From Xanthomonas sp. Leaf148 (lineage in GTDB: Bacteria; Pseudomonadota; Gammaproteobacteria; Xanthomonadales; Xanthomonadaceae), in the NCBI RefSeq assembly GCF_001423585.1, contig NZ_LMOP01000010.1, forward strand, positions 4,252 through 68,251: DNA of 64,000 nt, read 5' to 3'. Position 1 is the first letter of the stretch. Every line of letters begins with the position of its first letter. The position numbers and the translations under genes are program-made. A model generated the notes under the pieces. It did no database searches, was not told where the DNA came from, and saw only the letters and a program-made list of their open reading frames with translations. Positions 37,984 to 47,237 of this stretch are shown in pieces.

Positions 37984-38778
37984 ATGGCCAACGCTTTGCT
38001 GCAGAAGTGGATAGAACACGCAGAACGTCGCGCATTGTTCTGGTGGCAGCCGAAAAACGCTGGCGTCAACATGGGGGATCACTTGTCCAAGGTGATCGTG
38101 TCCTGCGCGCTCTCCTTGCAGGACAAGACCCTGATCGAGAAGCGCGATCTCAGCAAGAAGCTCATCGCGATCGGCTCGGTGCTGCATTTTGCCAAAGACG
38201 GCGACACCGTCTGGGGCAGCGGCATCAACGGCAAGATTCCGGCCGAGCGCAATACCTTCAGCACGCTCGACGTGCGTGCGGTGCGCGGTCCCAAGACCCG
38301 TCAATTCCTGCTGGACCGTGGCATCGCGGTGCCGGAGGTCTATGGCGACCCGGGTTTGCTGACGCCGATGTTCTTCCCGGCCGAGGCATTGGGCGCGGTG
38401 GAAAAGCGTCCGTTCGCGATCGTTCCGCATTTCAACGAGCCGGTCGAAAAGTACAGCGCTTACGCAGACCACCTGGTGTTCCCCAACGTCAAGCCGGCAA
38501 CGTTCATGAGCCAGCTGCTGGGTGCCGAACTGGTGGTCAGCAGTTCGCTGCACGGCCTGATTCTTGCCGAGGCCTATGGCATTCCAGCGGTGTATCTGGA
38601 CTGGGGCAATGGCGAAGACCGCTTCAAGTACGACGATTACTACTACGGCACCGGACGCACGCAGTGGCACTCGGGCAACAACGTCGAAGAGTGTCTGAAA
38701 CTGGGCGGCAACGGCGCGTTCGATCTGGAAAAACTGCAGGCCGGTTTGCTGGCTGCATTCCCCTACGACCTTTGGTGA
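37984..38778 (+). CDS. gumL: Xanthan ketal pyruvyltransferase GumL
   Basis: A 264-residue cytoplasmic protein of the polysaccharide pyruvyl transferase family, moving pyruvate from PEP to the terminal mannose as a 4,6-ketal. Signature: NMGDHLSKVIVS near the N terminus and VVSSSLHGLILAEAYGIPAV. AGGAG stands before the ATG. Pyruvate content affects xanthan viscosity. Confidence 0.96.
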   Translation: MANALLQKWIEHAERRALFWWQPKNAGVNMGDHLSKVIVSCALSLQDKTLIEKRDLSKKLIAIGSVLHFAKDGDTVWGSGINGKIPAERNTFSTLDVRAVRGPKTRQFLLDRGIAVPEVYGDPGLLTPMFFPAEALGAVEKRPFAIVPHFNEPVEKYSAYADHLVFPNVKPATFMSQLLGAELVVSSSLHGLILAEAYGIPAVYLDWGNGEDRFKYDDYYYGTGRTQWHSGNNVEECLKLGGNGAFDLEKLQAGLLAAFPYDLW

Positions 38779-38782
38779 TTCG

Positions 38783-39577
38783 ATGATGCAGGGCCAGCGG
38801 GTGGACAGTGACACAACGACCGTTGCCGCCGTCGCCACGCCGCCAGGCGTGGTGATTCCACTGGGCGGGTTTCCGGTGTTGTCCACCACGCAGGAGGCAT
38901 TTGCGCTGGATCTGTTCCATGCAGTGGCCGCGCAACAGCCACGCCGTGTGTTTTTCGCCAACACCAATTTTGTGGTGCAGTGCCAGGCGTTACGGATGCG
39001 CATGCGTGAGCCCAGTGTGCGGATCGTCAACGACGGTATCGGGATGGATCTGGCGGCGCGGCTGATTCATGGCCGCCGCTTTGCCGGCAACCTCAATGGC
39101 ACCGATCTGATTCCGTATCTGTGTCGCGAGGCTGCGCACCCGCTCAAGTTTTTCCTGTTGGGTGGACGCCCTGGCGTGGGCAAGACTGCGGCGGCGACCT
39201 TGACCGATAGGTTGGGTCAGCAGGTGGTCGGCATGTGCGATGGCTACGGCGAATTTGCCGCTGCGGGCGAAGGTCTGGCCGAGCGCATCAACCGTTCCGG
39301 CGCCGATGTGCTGCTGGTCGCGTTCGGAAATCCGCTGCAGGAGCGCTGGATTCTCGATCACAGCCAGGCGCTGCGCGTGCCACTGGTGTTCGGCGTCGGT
39401 GCGCTGCTCGACTTTTTATCCGGCAACGCCAAGCGTGCGCCCCATTGGGTGCAGCGTCTGCATCTGGAATGGATGTACCGGTTGCTCCACGAGCCGCGCC
39501 GTCTGCTCAAGCGCTATAGCTGGGACCTGCTGGTGTTCTTCCGCACCTGTCTGCGCGCGGGCAAGCACCTGCCCTGA
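38783..39577 (+). CDS. gumM: Beta-1,4-glucosyltransferase GumM
   Basis: A 264-residue WecG/TagA/CpsF (GT26) enzyme adding the second glucose to make cellobiosyl-lipid. Motifs: FANTNFVVQCQAL, LNGTDLIPYLC, LLVAFGNPLQERWI and VFGVGALLDFLSGNAKRAP. It starts four bases after the gumL stop. Last gene of the core xanthan set; the following gene is only 35 bases away but of unrelated type. Confidence 0.96.
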   Translation: MMQGQRVDSDTTTVAAVATPPGVVIPLGGFPVLSTTQEAFALDLFHAVAAQQPRRVFFANTNFVVQCQALRMRMREPSVRIVNDGIGMDLAARLIHGRRFAGNLNGTDLIPYLCREAAHPLKFFLLGGRPGVGKTAAATLTDRLGQQVVGMCDGYGEFAAAGEGLAERINRSGADVLLVAFGNPLQERWILDHSQALRVPLVFGVGALLDFLSGNAKRAPHWVQRLHLEWMYRLLHEPRRLLKRYSWDLLVFFRTCLRAGKHLP

Positions 39578-39612
39578 TGCATGGCGGCGGTGTCTGGGCT
39601 TAGCATGCACGC

Positions 39613-40074
39613 ATGCATCCGACCGCCGCCGCCCTGATCCGCTCGCTCGACCTGTCGCCGCATCCGGAAGGCGGGCACTTTCGCCGCGTGTATGCCTCCG
39701 AGCGTCAGGTCAGCGACAACGGCCGGTCCCGCCCTGCGCTGACCGCGATCCGTTTTTTGCTCGCTGCCGGCGAATGCAGTGCCTGGCACCGTGTCGATGC
39801 CGAGGAAAGCTGGCATTGGCAACAAGGCGATGCGCTGGAATTGCTGATTTACGACGAAGCCAGCGGGCAGCTGCAGCGCTTGATTCTGGACGCCGCCGAC
39901 CGTGGCGAACCGATGCAGGTGGTTCCCGCAGGGCAGTGGCAGGCGGCACGTTCGCTGGGCGACTTCACCCTGGTGGGTTGCACGGTGTCGCCGGGATTCG
40001 TGTGGGAGGGATTTGCGCTGCTCGACGCCACTTCGCCATTGGCCACCCACCTGGCCACACTCACCCCACGCTGA
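39613..40074 (+). CDS. Cupin-superfamily protein (DUF985)
   Basis: A 153-residue cupin. DUF985 pattern: LIRSLDLSPHPEGGHFRRVY, LTAIRFLLAAGECSAWHRV and ESWHWQQGDALEL, the last giving metal-type histidines. The family may bind sugars or small molecules; function is not established. It sits between gumM and gumN with no shared pathway obvious, so it may simply be carried with the cluster. Confidence 0.88.
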   Translation: MHPTAAALIRSLDLSPHPEGGHFRRVYASERQVSDNGRSRPALTAIRFLLAAGECSAWHRVDAEESWHWQQGDALELLIYDEASGQLQRLILDAADRGEPMQVVPAGQWQAARSLGDFTLVGCTVSPGFVWEGFALLDATSPLATHLATLTPR

Positions 40075-40165
40075 TCGATCACGGTGCCGCGTGCGGCCGA
40101 ACGCTTCCCTAACGCGGCGCGCTCGGGCTTGGCGTACTGTCCGCCTCAAACAGGGGCGACATGTG

Positions 40166-41179
40166 ATGCGATACAGGGCAACGTTATGGGGCGCCGGCGT
40201 GATGCTGGCATCGATGCTGGCGACGGCCAGCGAGACCGCGGCGCAAACAGCGGCCGCGCCACCGCCGGTGGTCGACCTGGAGGCGATGGTGGTGCGCGGC
40301 GTGCAGCCCGGCCCGGGCTTGTGGAAGGTCAGCAAGGGCGATCACGTGTTGTGGATCCTGGGCACCTTGTCGCCATTGCCGAAACGGCTGCAATGGCAGT
40401 CGGCCGAGGTGGAAACCATCATCGGCCAGTCCCAGCAGGTACTGATGGCGCCAACCGTGCAGGTCGATGCGGACATGGGCTTCTTCGGCAAGCTGACCTT
40501 GCTGCCATCGGCGATGAAGGCGATGAAGAACGAAGACGACCGCGAACTGCGCGATGTGTTGCCTGCCGATCTCTATGCGCGGTGGACTGTGGCCAAGGCG
40601 CGCTACATCGGCAGCGATCGTGGCGTGGAGCGCAAACGCCCGATGCTGGCGGCCGGCGAGTTGTATCAGGCGGCGATCAAGCGCTCCGGCCTGGCCCGTT
40701 CGCCGGTGATCTGGTCGGTGGTGGAACGTGCGGCCAAGCGCGCAGGCATCAAGCCCACGCCAACCGCGCTGGACTACAAGATCAAGGACCCGCGTCAGGC
40801 GCTCAAGGAGTTCCGTGCCGGCGGCATGGACGACACCGCCTGTTTTCGCAGCATCCTGGTGACGGTGGAGCGCGATCTGCCGACCATGGTCGAGCGCGCC
40901 AACGCCTGGTCGGTGGGCGATATCGAGGCCTTGCGTCAATTGCCGCGCGAAGATCCGCAAGCGGCCTGCATGAGCGCGATGGCCAGCTCCGGCGCCGCCA
41001 GAAAACGCGGCATCGACGATCTGGAGCGGCGCATGCGCGAACATTGGCTCGGCATCGCCACCACCGCGCTGCAACGCAATCGCAGCACCTTCGCGGTACT
41101 GCCGATCAGCCGCATGACCACGCCGGATGGTTATCTGGCGCGCTTGCAGGCGCTGGGGTACGAGGTGGAAGCGCCTTGA
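40166..41179 (+). CDS. gumN: GumN, TraB/Tiki-fold protein lacking the metal histidines
   Basis: A 337-residue exported protein: signal peptide ends near ETAAQ (about residue 27). It belongs to TraB/PrgY/GumN, related to Tiki metalloproteases, whose active members keep two G-x-x-H motifs. Here the first reads LGTLSPLP, so Ser69 replaces His, and the second reads LPISRM near 312-317, with Arg316 in the His place. It is therefore probably not a metalloprotease. GumN is not needed for the known xanthan reactions. ATG 40166 or GTG 40163 can start it. Confidence 0.9.
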   Translation: MRYRATLWGAGVMLASMLATASETAAQTAAAPPPVVDLEAMVVRGVQPGPGLWKVSKGDHVLWILGTLSPLPKRLQWQSAEVETIIGQSQQVLMAPTVQVDADMGFFGKLTLLPSAMKAMKNEDDRELRDVLPADLYARWTVAKARYIGSDRGVERKRPMLAAGELYQAAIKRSGLARSPVIWSVVERAAKRAGIKPTPTALDYKIKDPRQALKEFRAGGMDDTACFRSILVTVERDLPTMVERANAWSVGDIEALRQLPREDPQAACMSAMASSGAARKRGIDDLERRMREHWLGIATTALQRNRSTFAVLPISRMTTPDGYLARLQALGYEVEAP

Positions 41180-41391
41180 GCGACCGCCATCGCGCATGAG
41201 CTCGTCGTAGAGCTGCCGGCGGGGCGAGGGGGCAATCAGGATTGCGACGTGCGGCGCTGGTCGCAGTGCACCGGCTCGTCAGCTGCAGCCGGGCGGCAGT
41301 TGAGTGGCCGCTGTTTCGGTCATCGTTCGTTCGTGCGCACCGCCACGTTGTCGCTGTCACCTCGGGTTAGGCCAGCCTAGCCAGCCACGGT

Positions 41392-42423
41392 ATGCTGCGC
41401 GCCTTGTTCACTGAGAGCTCCGCGTTGAACGCACTGCCGCTGCGCATCCTCGGTACCGGGCGCCACCTCCCGGCCAGGGAAGTCACTTCGCACGCGCTGG
41501 ACGCGCGCTGGCAGTTGCCGGCCGGTACCACCTTTGCGCGCCTGGGAGTTGCCACGCGCCATTACGTCGGCGAGGGCGAGACCGCATCGTCGATGGGGGC
41601 CGCCGCCGCGCAGCAGGCATTGGCCAACGCGGGCATCGACAGCAGCCAGATCGATTGCCTGATCTCTGCCTGCAGCGTGATGGAGCAGCCCATCCCCTGC
41701 CAGGCGGTGTTGATCCAGCGCGCACTGGGGCTGGGCGATTCCGGCATCCCTGCCTTCGACGTCAATGCAACCTGCCTGAGCTTTGTGGTTGCGCTGGACA
41801 TGGCCGCCAATGCGCTGGCGCTGGGCCGCTACCAACGCGTGCTGATCGTCTCCAGTGAAGTGGCATCGGCCGGTCTGGACGAGGCAGTACCTGCCACCGC
41901 CGGTCTGTTCGGCGATGGTGCTGCGGCCGTGGTGGTCGGGCGTAGCAGCGCTGACGATGGCTCTGCCTTGCTGTCCAGTCGCCTGTCCAGTTACGGCAGC
42001 GGCGCAGATGTGTGCCGCATTCGCGGTGGCGGTACCCGCGCACCGCATGACCAAGACAGCGCGCCGGATACGTCGCGCGCGTTCTGGATGGATGGGCGTA
42101 GCGCCTACCGCTTTGCGGCGCGGCATCTGCCGGCGTTCTGGGAACAGTTGTTGCACGATGCCGGCATCACCGCGGCGCAGCTGCGCTATCTGGTGCCGCA
42201 TCAGGCCTCCGGTGGCGGCCTGGATCACGTGGTGCGCGCGCTGGGGCTACGCAGCGATCAGGTCGTGCGCATCCTGCACGCCACCGGCAACCAGGTGGCC
42301 GCTTCGCTCCCGCATGCCTTGCATCACGCCTGCGTCGATGGGCAACTGCAGCGCGGCGACGTGTTCGCGCTACTCGGTACCGGCGCCGGTCTGGCGATCG
42401 GCGGCATGGTGTTGCGCTACTGA
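41392..42423 (+). CDS. gumO: FabH-like 3-oxoacyl-ACP synthase III, GumO
   Basis: A 343-residue thiolase-fold ketosynthase III. The catalytic triad is complete: Cys128 in DVNATCLSF, His270 in VPHQASGGG and Asn300 in HATGNQVAAS. The N terminus PLRILGTGRHLPAREV fits FabH/OleA/DarB-type enzymes that condense acyl-CoA or acyl-ACP with a malonyl or second acyl group. It starts a run of six overlapping genes and is unlikely to be the housekeeping FabH. ATG 41392 is the longest start; a TTG at 41423 is closer to the family N terminus. Confidence 0.9.
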   Translation: MLRALFTESSALNALPLRILGTGRHLPAREVTSHALDARWQLPAGTTFARLGVATRHYVGEGETASSMGAAAAQQALANAGIDSSQIDCLISACSVMEQPIPCQAVLIQRALGLGDSGIPAFDVNATCLSFVVALDMAANALALGRYQRVLIVSSEVASAGLDEAVPATAGLFGDGAAAVVVGRSSADDGSALLSSRLSSYGSGADVCRIRGGGTRAPHDQDSAPDTSRAFWMDGRSAYRFAARHLPAFWEQLLHDAGITAAQLRYLVPHQASGGGLDHVVRALGLRSDQVVRILHATGNQVAASLPHALHHACVDGQLQRGDVFALLGTGAGLAIGGMVLRY

Positions 42424-43271
42424 TGCGCGTGCGCGTTTCTCTCGAACTCTTGCGCGTCGGCCACTGCCGGCATTGCGAGCGCATGGTGCGTGCAGACGGC
42501 CATTGGCATGCGGTGGAATTTCCCGCGTTGAGTGTGTTGATCCGGCACCCGCAGCGTGGAGCGATGCTCTACGACACCGGCTACGCCACGCATTTTTTCC
42601 AGGCCACCGATCCCTGGCCGGAGCGCCTGTATCGCTTGACCACCCCGGTGACCCTGCCCACGCACGAAACCCTGCGCGCGCAGCTGGCACGTCGCGACGT
42701 GCAGCTGGACGATATTGCCTGGTGCCTGATTTCGCATTTTCATGCCGACCACGTAGGCGGTTTGCGCGATCTGCCGAACGCGCGCTTCCTCTGTCTGCGT
42801 GCGGACTACCAGCAACTGCGCAGTTGCTCGCGCCTGGGAGGATTGCGCCGTGCTTTGCTGCCGCAGCTACTGCCGTCGGATTTCGATCAACGCTTGCAGT
42901 TTGCCGAGCAGGCGCCGCAGCGCGAGCTGAGCGGCGCCTGGAAGGGCCTGGGCACCGCATACGATCTGTTCGAAGACGGCAGCGTGCTTGCCGTGCCGCT
43001 GCCCGGCCACGTACCCGGGCAAATGGGCCTGTGGCTACGCGACCAGCATGATCGCGAGGTGCTGCTCTGCGCAGATGCGGTGTGGTCGTCGGCCACCTGG
43101 GCAACATTGCAGTGGCCGGCGTGGCCCACGCGTTTGCTGATGCACGATTGGAACGCGTTCCGGCGTACCGTGCAGCACTTGCATGGGTTGTCGCAGGTGC
43201 ATCCGGAGCTGGCGATCCTGCCCTCGCACTGCCAACCCAGTCTTGACCGTTACCAACCGGAGTGGCGATGA
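42423..43271 (+). CDS. gumP: Metallo-beta-lactamase-fold hydrolase, GumP
   Basis: A 282-residue enzyme whose ATG overlaps the gumO stop by one base. Zinc ligands: H105, H107, D109, H110 in SHFHADHVGG, later GH in PLPGHVPGQ, D in CADAVW and H in PSHCQPS. An N-terminal CRHC pair (15-18) is unusual. The fold is that of lactonase/thioesterase-like MBL enzymes; acting on the product bound or released by GumO is a reasonable guess. No signal peptide. Confidence 0.88.
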   Translation: MRVRVSLELLRVGHCRHCERMVRADGHWHAVEFPALSVLIRHPQRGAMLYDTGYATHFFQATDPWPERLYRLTTPVTLPTHETLRAQLARRDVQLDDIAWCLISHFHADHVGGLRDLPNARFLCLRADYQQLRSCSRLGGLRRALLPQLLPSDFDQRLQFAEQAPQRELSGAWKGLGTAYDLFEDGSVLAVPLPGHVPGQMGLWLRDQHDREVLLCADAVWSSATWATLQWPAWPTRLLMHDWNAFRRTVQHLHGLSQVHPELAILPSHCQPSLDRYQPEWR

Positions 43272-44227
43272 GCCTGCGTATTCTCGTGACCGGCGCATCC
43301 GGTTTTGTCGGCGGCTCCTTCATGCGCCGTTTCCAGGGACAACCCGGTGTGGAGATTCACGGCATCGGGCGTCGTGCCAGCGAATTACCCAACTATCACC
43401 GCATCGATCTGAGCCAACCGTTCTCGCTGGACTGGCAGCCGGATGTGGTGATCCACGCCGCGGCACTGGCATCCCCGTGGGGGACTCGCGCGCAGTTCCA
43501 ACTGCACAACGTGCAGGCCACCGCCAATGTCGTCGATTTCTGCATGCGCAACGGCTGTCCACGCTTGCTGTACGTGTCCTCCAGCTCGGTGTTTTACCGC
43601 GAGGCGCATCAATACGATCTGGATGAAAACAGCCCCATCGGCCCGCACTTCGTCAACACCTACGCCCACACCAAATACCTCGGCGAAACCTTGCTGGAGC
43701 GCTATCCGGGGCAGGCATCGGTGTTGCGCCCGCGCGCGGTATTCGGACCGGGCGACACGGTGTTGTTCCCGCGTGTGATCGCCGCTGCGCGCAAAGGTGC
43801 GTTGCTGCGCTTTGTCGGCCAGACCCAACCGGTGATCGGCGATCTGATCTATATCGATACGCTCTGCGACTACCTCTACCGCGCGGCCACGGCACCGCAG
43901 CTGCAGAGCGCCTACAACCTTACCAACGCACAGCCGGTGGATCTGCAGCAAACGGTGCTGGATGTGCTGGCGCGCCTGCAACTGCCGTTGCCGCACCGCG
44001 AAGTGCGCATCGGCACCGCGCTGCGCATGGCCAGCGTGGTGGAAGGTCTTTATCGCGTGCTGCGGTTGCGCGGCGAGCCGCCGATCACGCGGTTTGGCGT
44101 CGGTGCGTTTGCCTACTCCAAGACCTTCAATCCGCAACGCACGCTTGCCGATCTGGGGGCGCCCAGCGTGGGCGTGGAAGAGGGCATCGAGGCGTTCGTG
44201 CGTTGGCAGGCGGCGCAGTGGGTGTAG
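43268..44227 (+). CDS. NAD-dependent epimerase/dehydratase (extended SDR)
   Basis: A 319-residue extended short-chain dehydrogenase: nucleotide-binding TGASGFVGG at 8-16, Ser in VSSSSVFY (103-110), catalytic Tyr132 and Lys136 in YAHTK. It resembles 3-beta-hydroxysteroid-dehydrogenase/OleD-like enzymes as much as sugar epimerases. With a ketosynthase at the start of the run, reduction of a beta-keto lipid is plausible. ATGA overlap with gumP. Confidence 0.88.
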   Translation: MSLRILVTGASGFVGGSFMRRFQGQPGVEIHGIGRRASELPNYHRIDLSQPFSLDWQPDVVIHAAALASPWGTRAQFQLHNVQATANVVDFCMRNGCPRLLYVSSSSVFYREAHQYDLDENSPIGPHFVNTYAHTKYLGETLLERYPGQASVLRPRAVFGPGDTVLFPRVIAAARKGALLRFVGQTQPVIGDLIYIDTLCDYLYRAATAPQLQSAYNLTNAQPVDLQQTVLDVLARLQLPLPHREVRIGTALRMASVVEGLYRVLRLRGEPPITRFGVGAFAYSKTFNPQRTLADLGAPSVGVEEGIEAFVRWQAAQWV

Positions 44228-45372
44228 CCGTGCTCGCATTGGCCGCGCTGTATCTGAGCCTGCTGGTGGTGAAGACGGGCGCGGCGCTGTGGGTCATGCG
44301 TGACGCGCGCGCACGGCCAGCACGCGGTCTTGCCGGTACCCAGGCAGAGGTGGCGATCCTGCAGCCGATTCTGGGCGGTGACGCGCATTTGCAGAGTGTG
44401 CTGGCGGCCAATCTGCAGGCGCTGCCAGCCGCGCATTTTTTTTGGCTGATGGACGCGGACGATGCGGCCGGAAACACGGTCGCAGATGCGCTGATCATGC
44501 AGTACCCGAAGGTGCGCATTACCCGGATGCTGGTGCCCGCGGCGCCAGCCAGCATCAATCCCAAGGCGTGGAAGCTCGAATACGTGCTTGCCCAGGTGCA
44601 GGCGCCGATCTGCCTGATCCTGGACGACGATGCGCAGCTGAGCGAAGCCGCACTGGTGCAGCTATTGCAGGATCTAAGCAACGCCGACGTGGTGACTGCG
44701 TTGCCGTATTACTGCGATAGCGAGACGTTGGCAGGCCGCCTGCTGTCGCAGTTCGTCAACAACAATGCCGTGCTTACCTATCTGGGCTGGCTGCCATTCG
44801 CGGCGCCGTTGACCATCAACGGCATGTGCTACGCCGCGCGCACGGCGCAACTGCGTGCCTGGGGCGGTTTTGCCACGTTGCTGGAGCAACTGACCGACGA
44901 TCTGGCGGTTGCCACGCTGGTCCGCGCACGCGGTGGGCGGCTGTGGCAATCCACTGCGCCGGTGGCGATGCGCACCGCGATGCCGGATCTGCACAGCTAC
45001 GCGCGGCAGATGCATCGCTGGATGTTGTTCGCCTTGATCCTGCTTCGGCAACAACGTGCGCGCACGCGTAGCGCCATCGGCATCTTGCAGGGCTTGCCGC
45101 CGTTGTTGCTGGTTGCCATGTCGATCGGCGCCTGCGTGTGGCCTTCGTGGCCGGTGGGGGCAGGCGTGGTCGTCACGTTATTGCTGCGCGCAGTGCTGCT
45201 CTGCGCTGTGCAACGGCGTGCAACCGGTGCGGTGCGCCATCGCCCGCTGTTATCGCTCTGCGCCGAGTGTCTGCAACCGCTGCATCTGCTGCATGCCGCG
45301 TTGGTGCGCACCATTCGCTGGCGCACCCGCCGATACCGTGTGTTGTCGAACGGGTGCTTCCGTGCGCAGTGA
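44218..45372 (+). CDS. Membrane glycosyltransferase, ceramide glucosyltransferase-like (GT21)
   Basis: About 384 residues with an N-terminal span, a GT-A domain and two or three C-terminal spans (VAMSIGACVWPSWPV region). GT21 signatures are clear: D1 in LMDADD, D2 in ILDDDAQ and the (Q/R)xxRW motif as QMHRW. That family glucosylates lipids at the membrane. Start assigned to GTG 44218 inside the end of the previous gene (GGCAGG upstream); TTG 44203 or GTG 44230 are alternatives. Confidence 0.85.
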   Translation: MGVAVLALAALYLSLLVVKTGAALWVMRDARARPARGLAGTQAEVAILQPILGGDAHLQSVLAANLQALPAAHFFWLMDADDAAGNTVADALIMQYPKVRITRMLVPAAPASINPKAWKLEYVLAQVQAPICLILDDDAQLSEAALVQLLQDLSNADVVTALPYYCDSETLAGRLLSQFVNNNAVLTYLGWLPFAAPLTINGMCYAARTAQLRAWGGFATLLEQLTDDLAVATLVRARGGRLWQSTAPVAMRTAMPDLHSYARQMHRWMLFALILLRQQRARTRSAIGILQGLPPLLLVAMSIGACVWPSWPVGAGVVVTLLLRAVLLCAVQRRATGAVRHRPLLSLCAECLQPLHLLHAALVRTIRWRTRRYRVLSNGCFRAQ

Positions 45373-45961
45373 CGCCGCGCTGCTGCAGATCGCCTTCCTG
45401 ACCGGGCAAAGCGACCCGGCACGTTGCGCCTTGAGTGCAGAACAACACGAATTTCTGCACGCGCTGCAGGGCGCGCGCCGACGACTGATCGCGTGCAATT
45501 ACCCGTACTGGCCGGACAGTGCTCCACACCGGCGCACGCCGCTATGGCGTGCGAGTCTGTCCAATGCGCGCCACTATCTGCAGGCGCGTGCCGGTCGCGT
45601 TGTAGAGGCTGATCGCGCGCGGGTCAGTGCACTACTGCAGCAGACGCCGATGACGGTGCTGCTAGCCGGAAGTTGCGGGCTGCAGTTGCTGACCGCACTG
45701 CAGTTGCCGCAGGCACTACGCGCGCGGCTGGCCGTGTTTGCGTACGGCCCGGTCTGTCGGACGCCTGCTGCATTCGGTCACGTGCGCGTAGTGCAAGGGC
45801 AGGGCGATCGGATCTCGCGTGCGCTGTTCGATGGTGCGGTTGAGCTGACGCCGGCCTGCGGTCATATGGAGTATTTGCGCGATGCAGCGGTGCTTGCCAG
45901 CTGCCAGGCCTTTGTTGCCGAGGTCGAGCAGCATGTGCAGAGCGGTGCAGATGCGGATTGA
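45362..45961 (+). CDS. Alpha/beta-hydrolase-like protein of unknown role
   Basis: A 199-residue protein read from GTG 45362. It overlaps the genes on both sides by 11 bases. A short elbow LLAGSCG puts Ser104 (or Cys105) as possible nucleophile, GQGDR gives Asp149, and a late GHMEYL gives His168, the order of an alpha/beta hydrolase. Similar small proteins are, from memory, annotated as dialkylresorcinol condensing-enzyme-like. No membrane span or signal. Function not established. Confidence 0.7.
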   Translation: MRSDAALLQIAFLTGQSDPARCALSAEQHEFLHALQGARRRLIACNYPYWPDSAPHRRTPLWRASLSNARHYLQARAGRVVEADRARVSALLQQTPMTVLLAGSCGLQLLTALQLPQALRARLAVFAYGPVCRTPAAFGHVRVVQGQGDRISRALFDGAVELTPACGHMEYLRDAAVLASCQAFVAEVEQHVQSGADAD

Positions 45962-47237
45962 TCTGATCGCGCCGCCGTACAGCGGCCATCTGCATCCGAT
46001 TCTGGCCATTGCGCGTCAGCTCGCGGCCCGGCATGACGTCCACGTCATCAGCACGCCGGCGGCGCAGGCACGTATCGCTGCCTGCGGGGTGTACGCGGCA
46101 AGCGTGCTGGACGCGCAGGCCGATCGCGTCTTGACGCAGATCGCCAACCCGCCACACGCCGTGGGCCATCACCCGTTGCGTCTACGCCGACAGCTGCACG
46201 ATGCGCTCGGCCTGATGGCACGTGTGGGCACTGCATTGCAGCAGCGCTGGAGCGAGCGACGGCCGGATCTGGTCATCGTCGATTTCACCCTGCCCAGCGC
46301 CGGGCTGACAGCGCAGGCCATGGGAATTGCGTGGTGGACCAGCATGCCGTCGCCCTGCGTGATCGAAACCCATGATGGCCCGCCCGCCTATTTCGGTGGG
46401 TTGCTGCCTGCAACCAGCATGCGGCAGCGTGTCTGGCATGGGTTGGCACGGCGGCTCACGCGCGGATTCAAGCGCAGCTTGCATGCCTGCTATCGTCACC
46501 AGATGCGTGCCTGCGGCTTGCCGGCGCTCTACCGCAGCGATCGCAGCGAGGCGGTGTATTCGCCGCAGTGCATTCTGGCGTTGGGGCTGCCGTCGTTCGA
46601 ATTCGCGCAGCGCTGGCCGGCGGCGCTGCGCTTCGTCGGGCCGCAGTTGTGCACGCCGCCATCGACCGTGGCGGCTCCCGAATTCGTCCCTGGTCATCGC
46701 CATGTGCTGATCACGTTGGGCACGCATCTGCAATGGGTCAAGCAGCGCATGGATGGCGTGCTGCGCGCGCTGGCGCCGCAGTTTCCCGAGGTGATCTTTC
46801 ACTTCAGCGACGGCGATGCGACCGCGCCGCACCAGCATGCGCAGGGCAATTATCGGCGCCTGCCGTATGTGGATTACGCGCAGCATCTGCATCGCTATGA
46901 TCTGGTCGTGCACCACGGTGGTGCCGGCATTCTGTATGCCTGCCTGGCCGCGGGATTGCCGTCGATCGTGTATCCGCTGGACTACGACCAGTTCGATCAC
47001 GCTGCGCGTCTGCAGGTGGCAGGTGCCGCAACGTGGCTGCGCGAGCTGAGTGCATTGCCGCAGGTGCTGGGCGCGGCGCTGGCGGCTGCTGGTCCACGCT
47101 CCGGCGTGCTGCGTTTGCAGACGGAGTTGCAGCAGATCGCGGCGCAAGCGCGCATCGTGCGGCTGGTGGAGGCCTTCGCGCAGACGGGAACTGTGCCGAG
47201 CGACGACGGCATCGACGGCATTGCAGCCCAGGTGTAA
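45951..47237 (+). CDS. UGT/MGT-type glycosyltransferase (GT1-like)
   Basis: A 428-residue GT-B enzyme. N terminus MRIDLIAPPYSGHLHPIL is the acceptor-side signature, and the nucleotide-sugar site is LVVHHGGAGILYACLAAGLP with VYPLDYDQFDHA. Such enzymes glycosylate lipids, carotenoids or polyketides with UDP-sugars. It is last in the six-gene run; its ATG lies in the end of the hydrolase gene. Together with the GT21-like enzyme it points to a lipid bearing two sugars. Confidence 0.9.
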   Translation: MRIDLIAPPYSGHLHPILAIARQLAARHDVHVISTPAAQARIAACGVYAASVLDAQADRVLTQIANPPHAVGHHPLRLRRQLHDALGLMARVGTALQQRWSERRPDLVIVDFTLPSAGLTAQAMGIAWWTSMPSPCVIETHDGPPAYFGGLLPATSMRQRVWHGLARRLTRGFKRSLHACYRHQMRACGLPALYRSDRSEAVYSPQCILALGLPSFEFAQRWPAALRFVGPQLCTPPSTVAAPEFVPGHRHVLITLGTHLQWVKQRMDGVLRALAPQFPEVIFHFSDGDATAPHQHAQGNYRRLPYVDYAQHLHRYDLVVHHGGAGILYACLAAGLPSIVYPLDYDQFDHAARLQVAGAATWLRELSALPQVLGAALAAAGPRSGVLRLQTELQQIAAQARIVRLVEAFAQTGTVPSDDGIDGIAAQV

